A DNA stretch of 5,826 nt from Cytophagales bacterium (lineage in GTDB: Bacteria > Bacteroidota > Bacteroidia > Cytophagales > Cyclobacteriaceae): the NCBI GenBank assembly GCA_029262955.1, contig JAJCYL010000684.1, positions 1 through 5,826 of the forward strand. Direction: 5' to 3'. The position numbers were made by a program, and so were the translations under genes. This document shows, in pieces, positions 1 through 5,826 of this stretch. The notes beneath the pieces were generated by a model that worked only from the letters and a program-made list of their open reading frames with translations, did not search any database and was not told where the DNA came from. How positions within the stretch are numbered: the stretch's first letter is position 1; each line of letters begins with the position of its first letter.

Positions 1-2
1 GA

Positions 3-1931
3 GTAAACCATTATTGGTTTGATCTTAACAGAGATTGGTTGCCCCTGGTACATCCGGAAAGCAAGGCCCGTATTGATTTTTATCATCAATGGATGCCCAA
101 TATGGTTACTGATTTTCATGAAATGGGGACCAACTCTACCTATTTTTTTGAACCTACTAAACCCTATGGATCAGAAAACCCCCTGGTACCTAGAAGCAAT
201 TATGATGGACTAAATAATATGATGGCCAAATATTTCTCTAAGGCTCTTGACGATATTGGCTCACTGTACTTCACTAAGGAAGTCTATGATAATTCGTATC
301 CAGGATACGGATCTACTTATCCGGATATTCATGGTGGTCTAGGGATTGTATTCGAACAGGCAAGTTCCAGAGGCCATTTACAGCAAAGTCTTACCAAGCA
401 GGTTGAATTTAGATTTACCATAAGAAATCATTTGAGATCTTCTCTTGCCACAGTTCAAGGCACCGTGAATGAGCGAGTAACATTTTTGCGACATCAGCGA
501 GAGTTCTTCACATCAAGTTTATCATCAGCAAATACAGATCCAATCAAGGCTTATTTATTTGGTGAAGCCAATGATAAAACCAGACTCAACACTTTCATTG
601 ACCTGTTACTTAGACACAAAATTCAAATTTATAAGAACCCCCAGAGTGCTTCAATCAATGGTCAATCCTTTCAAGGTGGTCAATCCTATATAGTGCCGAC
701 CGGTCAGAAACAATATCGTATGGCCAAATCCATTTTTGAAAAAGTCAAGTCATTCCATGATTCAGTCTTTTATGATGCTTCTGCATGGTCCATGGCTCTT
801 GCTTATGGCATTCCTCATTCAGAGCTGCGTTCAACTCGATTTCAAATGGGAGACGCTGTTACATCGGTCGAGAATCAATCTCCTTCATTTAAAGAGGCTC
901 CTTACGCCTATGTATTACGTTGGTCTGATTTAAATGCTCCTAAAGCACTGACACATTTATTTAACTCCGGACTATATGTTCATGCTGCTCAGAAACCTTT
1001 TAGCGTCAACACAAATGGGGCAAGGAAAGATTATGGCAGTGGCTCCCTGTTAATAGCTGTCGCTGATCAGGAAATGGCAGTTAATCAGGTTCATCAGGCA
1101 GTAAGAGAGGCTTCTATACACTCAGGGCTTCAATTCGATGGAGTTTCAACAGGCACCAGTGTCTCAGGAATTGATCTAGGCTCAAGAAACTTCAGGGTAA
1201 TCAAAAAACCAAAAGCACTTATGATAGTGGGAGAAGGTATCTATCTCTATGAAGCTGGTGAAATATGGCATCTTTTAGACACTCGCGTAGGCCTCCCCAT
1301 AACTAAAGTGGATAAAATTGATTTGCCAAATGTTAAATTAAGCGATTACACAACAGTAGTGCTGGTCAATGGCAATTACAGTGATATACAAAACTCTTGG
1401 GTTGAAGAATTAAAAGCCTGGATCAAAGCAGGTGGTACGCTCATAACTCAAAAGTCAGCTACAGCATGGGCCATTAAACAAGAACTGGGTACCGCAGAAA
1501 TACGTGAAAAAAAGAAAGAAGATGATACTGAGACACCAAGGTTGGATTATGTAACTAGTCGAGATTACCGCGGCGCAAAGAGAATTGGTGGTTCGATTTA
1601 CGAAATTGACCTGGACATTACGCACCCTATTGGTTATGGCTATACTAGTCGTAAAATTCCAATCTATAGAAATAGCACACTATTTCTTGAGCCAAGCAAT
1701 AATGAATTTAGCACCGTCGGGCTCTATACCAGTAATCCCTGGGTAAGTGGTTTCGTTTCCAAAGAAAATCGAGAGTTAATAGCCAATTCTGCAGCCATAG
1801 TTGTTAGCGGGAATGGCCGTGGCAGAACCATTATGTTTACAGACAATACCAATTTCAGGGGAACATGGTTAGGCACTTCAAAATTATTTTTGAATGCCTT
1901 ATTCTTTGGTGATCTGATCTCTGAACCATAA
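3..1931 (+). CDS. M14-family zinc carboxypeptidase with C-terminal GATase1-like domain (5' partial)
   Basis: Probable exported zinc metallocarboxypeptidase; the substrate is unknown. The frame is open to the left edge, so 642 residues are visible and the true start, signal peptide and HxxE zinc-binding pair lie upstream. A TTG at 39 could be read as a start but falls inside a conserved motif. Numbering from base 3, residues 6-12 (FDLNRDW) match the Asn-Arg that binds the substrate carboxylate in carboxypeptidase A. His39 in DFHEMG fits the third zinc ligand, and Glu118 in VFEQASSRG fits the catalytic glutamate. A middle region of unassigned fold follows. From about residue 401, a Rossmann-like segment (KPKALMIVGEG, then an AGGTLI strand-turn near 478) resembles the type 1 glutamine amidotransferase-like domain of Bacteroidota M14 proteins. 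The end (FRGTWLGTSKLFLNALFFG) is typical of that group. No cysteine occurs anywhere in the visible part, so this domain cannot be a Cys-dependent amidotransferase. From memory, full-length relatives are around 830-850 residues. The family is well supported; the physiological role is not. Confidence 0.9.
   Translation, partial: VNHYWFDLNRDWLPLVHPESKARIDFYHQWMPNMVTDFHEMGTNSTYFFEPTKPYGSENPLVPRSNYDGLNNMMAKYFSKALDDIGSLYFTKEVYDNSYPGYGSTYPDIHGGLGIVFEQASSRGHLQQSLTKQVEFRFTIRNHLRSSLATVQGTVNERVTFLRHQREFFTSSLSSANTDPIKAYLFGEANDKTRLNTFIDLLLRHKIQIYKNPQSASINGQSFQGGQSYIVPTGQKQYRMAKSIFEKVKSFHDSVFYDASAWSMALAYGIPHSELRSTRFQMGDAVTSVENQSPSFKEAPYAYVLRWSDLNAPKALTHLFNSGLYVHAAQKPFSVNTNGARKDYGSGSLLIAVADQEMAVNQVHQAVREASIHSGLQFDGVSTGTSVSGIDLGSRNFRVIKKPKALMIVGEGIYLYEAGEIWHLLDTRVGLPITKVDKIDLPNVKLSDYTTVVLVNGNYSDIQNSWVEELKAWIKAGGTLITQKSATAWAIKQELGTAEIREKKKEDDTETPRLDYVTSRDYRGAKRIGGSIYEIDLDITHPIGYGYTSRKIPIYRNSTLFLEPSNNEFSTVGLYTSNPWVSGFVSKENRELIANSAAIVVSGNGRGRTIMFTDNTNFRGTWLGTSKLFLNALFFGDLISEP
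1871..1899 (-). terminator. Hairpin past the thioredoxin-like gene, inside the M14 coding region (possible 3'-end structure)
   Basis: On the + strand the left arm is AGGCACTTCAAAA (1871-1883), the loop is TTAT (1884-1887) and the right arm is TTTTGAATGCCT (1888-1899). The arms pair over 12 bp with a single bulged C at 1876. The hairpin lies about 33-61 bases beyond the minus-strand stop codon, a suitable place for the 3' end of the thioredoxin-like transcript, since the two convergent genes leave no intergenic space. No U-run follows on the minus strand and the stem is AT-rich, so it is not a canonical intrinsic terminator. It also encodes a conserved stretch of the M14 protein (GTSKLFLNA), so the pairing may be chance. 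Confidence 0.3.
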
Positions 1932-3323
1932 TCAATCACCATCCATTCGGAGACGAGCATTGATAAATTCGTCTAATTGCTCAACCGCAATGCGCTTCCC
2001 GATTATTTTCTTGTCCTTGTCAAGAATATAAATGGTAGGGGTACTTACAATATTGTACTCCTTTCTGAAATTACTCTTATAGAAAGGATCTGCCAGATTC
2101 AACCAATCAAGAGATCTTTCACTAATAAATTTTCTCCATTTATCCAGGTCCGTAGCAACACATACTCCAACTGCTTCCACACCCTCATTTCTGTATTCAT
2201 GATAAAAGTCAAGAGCCAAAGGAGCTTGTTTTTTGCAGTGTCCACAGTCAGGATCATAGAAAAACAGAACAGTATATTTGGCATCAATATCGTACAAGGA
2301 AATCGGTGATAAGGTAGTGTCAAGGAGATCCAATGAAGGAGCAATCTCACCAATTAAATTTGGTCTTAAATCATTGACTGCATTTCTAAACTCTTCCAAT
2401 ACTTTTTCATCAGCCCAGGTTGCTCTTCCAGATAAGTAATAGTTCTGGGCCAGGTGAACAAATACGGCATCATGACCCATCATTTTAGGTTGGGAAAATT
2501 TGTTCGTTAAGGTTACGATAATATATCTGAAAACTTCGGGACTAATACCTTCTCTGTTGACCAGATAATCAACAGCATTTATCAATGAATCCGGATCAGG
2601 CGAGGTTAATTTATCGACATATTCTAAGATGCGATCATGAAAGAGCGGTGTTCTTAAGATGCCTTCATAACCGAAATCTATACCATCGAAAAAATGATCT
2701 TTGTAGTGCTGAAACTTGAATTGCCTTATTTCCTGATCAGTTAAACCTTCGCTAGCCTCAATGTCCTCTGGTTTCCGGATAAGATTTAAAAAAGTTGCTA
2801 CATAACTCTCGGGGTATTCTTCAGCTAATTCAACTTGGAATTTCTTATTAGCCTTATCTATTTCACGCATTCCGTCATAAATAGCTATGCTATCCTCTCT
2901 GGATGTCGCATCTTTTAAAGTTTCCTGTAGTTCTTTTGAAGATGTTTGGGTCTCAGCAAGTTTCACTTGAAACTTAAGGAAAATTTCATTCTGCTCAGAT
3001 CCTGAAACCTTCTTATTCAACAATGGATTTTTCGAATCTGATGAAATTGAAAATGTCTGCTCATCAGTGACTACAAATTCAAGAAAATAATTAGGTGTAT
3101 ATAGAAAATAAACGCCATGGGCTAATGATTTCTCACCCTTAAAAACAGCATTACCATTATCCATTGTGGTAGTATCCTGAATATACTTGCTCTTACCTAA
3201 GTGGTAGCCCAGGAATGCCGAAGTATCTGACAGTCCTTCAATTGAGACACTAATTTCATATTGTGCTATGGAGGAGCCCATAGTGAAAATGCTGATGAGA
3301 ATTGTGTAAAGGTGCTTCCTCAT
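1932..3323 (-). CDS. Periplasmic thioredoxin-like protein (DUF4369 / DUF5106 / TlpA-type)
   Basis: Predicted exported thiol-disulfide oxidoreductase of 463 residues. Residues 1-20 form a signal peptide: basic RKH, then a hydrophobic stretch ending SSIA before Gln21. There is no lipobox cysteine, so it should be soluble in the periplasm or loosely attached. Residues about 22-115 resemble the DUF4369 beta-rich domain found at the N-terminus of many Bacteroidota TlpA-like proteins. Residues about 120-170 are charged and helical, and 200-345 resemble DUF5106. The C-terminal thioredoxin fold (about 330-460) has the redox motif C360-G-H-C363 and the cis-proline loop STPT (Pro429). An extra Cys388 lies in VGVCVATD. 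The ATG at 3321-3323 has no Shine-Dalgarno sequence but starts directly into the signal peptide. It lies 83 bp beyond the uridine-kinase-like gene, with a candidate promoter in that gap. Its stop abuts the stop of the convergent M14 gene. The partner protein is unknown; a specific role such as cytochrome c maturation cannot be claimed. Confidence 0.9.
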   Translation of the reverse strand: MRKHLYTILISIFTMGSSIAQYEISVSIEGLSDTSAFLGYHLGKSKYIQDTTTMDNGNAVFKGEKSLAHGVYFLYTPNYFLEFVVTDEQTFSISSDSKNPLLNKKVSGSEQNEIFLKFQVKLAETQTSSKELQETLKDATSREDSIAIYDGMREIDKANKKFQVELAEEYPESYVATFLNLIRKPEDIEASEGLTDQEIRQFKFQHYKDHFFDGIDFGYEGILRTPLFHDRILEYVDKLTSPDPDSLINAVDYLVNREGISPEVFRYIIVTLTNKFSQPKMMGHDAVFVHLAQNYYLSGRATWADEKVLEEFRNAVNDLRPNLIGEIAPSLDLLDTTLSPISLYDIDAKYTVLFFYDPDCGHCKKQAPLALDFYHEYRNEGVEAVGVCVATDLDKWRKFISERSLDWLNLADPFYKSNFRKEYNIVSTPTIYILDKDKKIIGKRIAVEQLDEFINARLRMDGD

Positions 3324-3370
3324 ATTGATTAATTTCTATCTATTAAACGTATTTTAATGACAATAGTGTT

Positions 3371-3378
3371 CAAATGTA
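3371..3378 (-). promoter_or_regulatory. Candidate Bacteroidota -7 promoter element for the thioredoxin-like gene
   Basis: Read on the minus strand this is TACATTTG, a full match to the TAnnTTTG -7 consensus known from Bacteroidota. It lies 47 bases upstream of the ATG at 3323, which would give a leader of about 40 bases. The best -33 candidate, a TTG at 3403-3405, is 24 bases away, one more than the 17-23 spacing I recall for this phylum, so the upstream half is weak. An 8-bp palindrome, CTGGCCAG (3380-3387), sits just upstream of the box; it is short enough to be chance. Confidence 0.4.
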
Positions 3379-3406
3379 ACTGGCCAGATGCTTCTTCTCC
3401 ACCAAT

Positions 3407-4039
3407 TCAGTCTTTAATATTACCTATTTTATCCCGCAAAAATGCCACCACTACTCTAAAGGCCTGATCAAAGTTTTCAAAATTTGGAATTACAATATCA
3501 GCTTTATCTCTGTATGGCAATATATATTTCTCATATGCCGGAATAACATGTTTAGTGAAACGGTATTTAACTTCATCAGACTTATAGCCTCTTTCATCCT
3601 GGTCTCTTTTAAGTCTTCGATTCAGCATCAAGTTCATATCCGCATCTACAAAAAGTTTCAAGTCCAAGAGGTTGACTATTTCGAGGTAGTGAAGAACGAA
3701 GATACCTTCCACAATAATTATTGGCGCAGGCCTCAGAATTAGAGCTTGAGCACTCGTTTTTTCGTTTATGAAAGAGTATTCCGAATACCTGACTTCCCGG
3801 TTATTTTTTAGTTCAAGGAGATGCTCCGCCAGAGTCATTGAGTCAATTGCCTCTGGTAAGTCAAAGTTCACATATCCGGCGTTATCAATTTGCTGCTGGT
3901 CTCTCTCACGGTAGTAGTTATCCTGGGAGACAAAACAGATATTGTTTTCGCTAAATTCAGCCAGAAGCTTTTTACGGAATTCAGTTTTACCGCTTCCACT
4001 CCCTCCGGTAATTCCAACTACGAAATTATTTCTATCCAT
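3407..4039 (-). CDS. Uridine kinase-like P-loop kinase
   Basis: Cytoplasmic P-loop kinase of the uridine kinase/phosphoribulokinase fold, 210 residues from the ATG at 4037-4039, a usual length for Udk. Walker A is GGSGSGKT at 12-19. SQDNYY at 38-43 carries the catalytic Asp40, equivalent to Asp62 of human UCK2. NFDLPEAID is at 58-66, VEGIF follows at 110-114, and the Arg-rich lid RRLKRDQDERG is at 141-151. Uridine kinase (uridine or cytidine to UMP or CMP, pyrimidine salvage) is the standard family call. However, the position matching the base-contacting His117 of UCK2 is Glu93, the HP of the usual FDHP is Leu61-Pro, and the usual IPRGG-type motif near the C-terminus is IPNFEN (184-189). The substrate is therefore less certain than the fold. 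Translation probably couples to rdgB: the rdgB stop and this ATG overlap as TGATG. A GTG three bases upstream (4040-4042) is an alternative start adding one residue. No hairpin terminator follows the stop. Confidence 0.85.
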   Translation of the reverse strand: MDRNNFVVGITGGSGSGKTEFRKKLLAEFSENNICFVSQDNYYRERDQQQIDNAGYVNFDLPEAIDSMTLAEHLLELKNNREVRYSEYSFINEKTSAQALILRPAPIIIVEGIFVLHYLEIVNLLDLKLFVDADMNLMLNRRLKRDQDERGYKSDEVKYRFTKHVIPAYEKYILPYRDKADIVIPNFENFDQAFRVVVAFLRDKIGNIKD

Positions 4040-4620
4040 CACGTGCCGTGTAGATTTAAGTAATCAACCAATTTTTGAACGGCTAAGCCCCTGTGACTAA
4101 TCTTGTTTTTCTCCTCCGCACTCATTTCAGCGAATGTCACATCATACCCTTTTGGGGTAAACAAGGGGTCATAACCAAATCCATCCGAACCTCGCATTTC
4201 TTCAATTATATGTCCTTCTACTATACCTTCGAATTGTTGCGCCTTCTGATCAATAATTAAAGAAATAGCTGCTCTAAACCTTGCAAAACGATCAGTCACC
4301 CCAGTCATTTCTTTAATTAATTTCAAATTGTTGTCCCTGCTATTTCGTTGTGGTCCGGCATATCTCGCAGAATAAACCCCGGGAGCGCCGTTTAGTGCGG
4401 CCACCTCCAATCCTGAATCATCTGCGAAGCAATCTATACCATATTGATCCTTGATAAATTGCGCTTTTTGCATGGAATTTTCATCCATGGTTTCAAAATC
4501 CTCAGGGATATCTCCCTGGTGCCCAATCTCTGAGAGACTCAAGATTTTAAAACTATTACCTACCAACTGCTGTACTTCGTACAGCTTATGCAAATTGTTA
4601 GTCGCAAAACACAATCTCAT
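4039..4620 (-). CDS. rdgB: XTP/dITP diphosphatase (non-canonical purine NTP pyrophosphatase, RdgB/HAM1 family)
   Basis: House-cleaning enzyme that hydrolyses deaminated purine triphosphates (ITP, dITP, XTP) to the monophosphate and pyrophosphate, keeping them out of DNA and RNA. It acts in the cytoplasm, normally as a Mg-dependent homodimer. The protein is complete at 193 residues, close to the usual family length. Visible motifs are FATNNLHK (5-12, phosphate binding), ENSMQKA (47-53), ADDSGLEV (66-73, with Asp68 as the likely catalytic acid), GVYSARYAG (81-89), GFGYDPLF (147-154, nucleobase site) and SHRGLA (175-180). The ATG at 4618-4620 puts the first motif at the N-terminus as in other members, so the start is secure despite the absence of a Shine-Dalgarno sequence. 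The gene follows the permease gene by 63 bases on the same strand and overlaps the uridine-kinase-like gene by one base. Confidence 0.96.
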   Translation of the reverse strand: MRLCFATNNLHKLYEVQQLVGNSFKILSLSEIGHQGDIPEDFETMDENSMQKAQFIKDQYGIDCFADDSGLEVAALNGAPGVYSARYAGPQRNSRDNNLKLIKEMTGVTDRFARFRAAISLIIDQKAQQFEGIVEGHIIEEMRGSDGFGYDPLFTPKGYDVTFAEMSAEEKNKISHRGLAVQKLVDYLNLHGT

Positions 4621-4683
4621 GCCACAATGTTAGAGATAAACGGTATACCTCAAAGCATCATGAAATGAATTCAGAGTAATTAA

Positions 4684-5826
4684 TTACTCATATCGAAGTG
4701 AATCCACGGGATTTCTGGTTGCCGCACTCAAGATTCTTGCAGTGGAGGTCATCATCGAGATAACCAATATAATAGATAGAGGAATTAGGAATGTCGAAAG
4801 ATCGATTGGTCTGTGATTCGCAAATATTGATTCTATTAAGATATCAACTATGAAATATCCCAGAGTTAGACCTAATGTTCCCCCAATAAAAATCATGTAG
4901 GCAAAAGGTTTGTTCATTAATCCTACGATATGGCCAATTGGTGCTCCAAGCACCTTTCGCACACCAATTTCCTTCACTCTCCTGATGATATTGAGGGAAA
5001 CGAGGGTGAACAGTCCTATACCTGATAATATGACGGAAATGACTGAAAGGAATCCGAAGATTATTACAAGGTTGGCATTGACCTCTTTGGCCGCTTTAAT
5101 TGCTCCAATGCTGTCCTGGTAAAATCCATTGAATGGTTTGTTTGGTATGGTCTCTCTCCATTTCTCCTCTAGAAAATTGAACGATCGCGTGATGGTTGTG
5201 CTATTGACTTTCGCAATGACAAAATTGAAGTCCTCTTCTCCGGATAGTAACATACCATAAGGATCGACATCACGCCAGAATCCGTTGTGGTAAAAGTTCT
5301 TTACTACTCCGATAACGGTTAAAGTGGTTGAGTCATCAATGGCAACACGCTGCCCGATTGGCTCCTTCCATCCAAAATCTTTCACCAGCCGCTCATTGAC
5401 AATCAGTGAGTGTTTGATGTCTGACTGCTTCAATTCTTCAGAAAACGCTCTCCCTTCCAAGATTTCTAAATCCATAGCTTCCATATAACCTGGGCCGAAA
5501 TCCAACATGAAGGACTCAATTTCTCTATCTGCGTTTTTTAACGTTTGGGAATAGTTCCAACTACCAATGTGGTTATCGGTACCGACCAAAGTTTCTATAT
5601 CCGGATTGCTGGCAAGCGCACTTCGAAGTTTTAAGTAATCTGAATGATTATCAACACGTGTCCCAATGATTGTATCTCTATTAAAACCGAGGTCCAGCGT
5701 TTCCTGATAATTGGCATTCTGAATAAATGCTACACCAGCAAATAGGGCCATCACGGTAAATAAATATTGTGACGATAATAAAACCTTTGAAAACATACTG
5801 GTTCCTCCTAAGCGAAGTGTTCCCCT
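4684..5826 (-). CDS. FtsX/MacB-type ABC transporter permease (5' partial, C-terminal half)
   Basis: Inner-membrane permease subunit of a MacB/FtsX-type (type VII) ABC transporter. Such systems usually couple a separate ATPase to movement or extraction of substrates from the periplasmic side. The frame is open through the right edge. An ATG at 5794-5796 is in frame, but the codons before it (ending LRLGGTS) continue the family sequence, so it is internal. 380 residues are visible. Numbering from that ATG, one membrane segment is at about 5-25, then a large periplasmic MacB_PCD-like domain (about 30-235) with GYMEAMDLEILEGRAF and VVKNFYHNGF. Further membrane segments are at about 242-270, 297-322 and 334-355. 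The cytoplasmic loop KEIGVRKVLGAP (275-286) is the signature of the family, as is the ending NPVDSLRYE. This matches the second half of the roughly 780-800-residue tandem permeases common in Bacteroidota. No ATPase gene is in view, and the substrate is unknown. Confidence 0.92.
   Translation of the reverse strand, partial: RGTLRLGGTSMFSKVLLSSQYLFTVMALFAGVAFIQNANYQETLDLGFNRDTIIGTRVDNHSDYLKLRSALASNPDIETLVGTDNHIGSWNYSQTLKNADREIESFMLDFGPGYMEAMDLEILEGRAFSEELKQSDIKHSLIVNERLVKDFGWKEPIGQRVAIDDSTTLTVIGVVKNFYHNGFWRDVDPYGMLLSGEEDFNFVIAKVNSTTITRSFNFLEEKWRETIPNKPFNGFYQDSIGAIKAAKEVNANLVIIFGFLSVISVILSGIGLFTLVSLNIIRRVKEIGVRKVLGAPIGHIVGLMNKPFAYMIFIGGTLGLTLGYFIVDILIESIFANHRPIDLSTFLIPLSIILVISMMTSTARILSAATRNPVDSLRYE

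Noticed and set aside
39..41. TTG as the start of the M14 gene.
   Set aside because: The frame continues upstream through FDLNRDW, a conserved substrate-binding motif, so the start is outside the window.
660..687. Direct repeat GGTCAATCCT in two copies 18 bases apart.
   Set aside because: It is an in-frame repeat encoding GQSFQGGQS in the M14 protein, with no further copies or sign of a mobile or regulatory element.
1724..1960. Minus-strand 78-codon open frame across the convergent junction, and other short open frames opposite the main genes.
   Set aside because: They overlap well-supported coding regions, have no recognisable domain or start signal, and look like shadows of the real genes.
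2003..2031. Imperfect hairpin (TTAT-T-TTCTTG, 7-base loop, CAAGAA-T-ATAA) about 70 bases past the M14 stop, considered as its terminator.
   Set aside because: It is AT-rich with an internal mismatch, has no following U-run, and lies in codons for a lysine/aspartate-rich turn of the thioredoxin-like protein. Chance is likely.
4625..4654. Possible promoter for rdgB on the minus strand: TTTG (4651-4654), 18-base spacer, TAACATTG (4625-4632).
   Set aside because: The -7 box has a mismatch at a key T and would start the transcript at or next to the ATG. A leaderless mRNA is possible but unsupported; read-through from the permease gene explains expression equally well.
5794..5796. ATG as the true start of a 370-residue half-size permease.
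   Set aside because: The upstream codons stay open to the window edge and read like the linker before this membrane segment in full-length tandem FtsX permeases, so the gene is cut by the window rather than naturally half-size.

Overview
The window looks like an ordinary stretch of a Bacteroidota chromosome, probably from a marine Cytophagales-type bacterium. This rests on AT-rich DNA, starts without Shine-Dalgarno sequences, a candidate TAnnTTTG-type -7 box, and families typical of the phylum: a DUF4369/DUF5106 thioredoxin-like protein, a split-domain FtsX/MacB permease without fused ATPase, and an M14 peptidase with a GATase1-like C-terminal domain. The genus is inference. I see no mobile element, tRNA, rRNA, CRISPR array or prophage signal.

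Layout. On the + strand, bases 1-1931 carry the 3' part of a large M14-family zinc carboxypeptidase; its frame is open to the left edge, so the start lies outside. It meets a minus-strand thioredoxin-like gene (1932-3323) tail to tail with no base between the two stop codons. The other genes are also on the minus strand. In transcription order from the right they are an FtsX/MacB-type permease (its 3' part, open through the right edge), a 62-63 bp gap, rdgB (XTP/dITP diphosphatase), a uridine-kinase-like gene overlapping rdgB by one base (TGATG), an 83 bp gap with a candidate promoter, and the thioredoxin-like gene.

Functionally, rdgB and the uridine-kinase-like gene form a tightly coupled pair in nucleotide metabolism: one removes deaminated purine triphosphates, the other is predicted to phosphorylate a nucleoside or similar small molecule. 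The thioredoxin-like protein and the M14 peptidase are probably envelope proteins, and the permease is an inner-membrane protein. No shared pathway is evident.

I found no convincing new system. The points most worth a second look are the uridine-kinase-like protein, which lacks several residues that contact the pyrimidine in characterised enzymes; the zero-gap convergent junction with a 12-bp-stem hairpin inside the M14 coding region; and the cysteine-free GATase1-like domain of the M14 protein.
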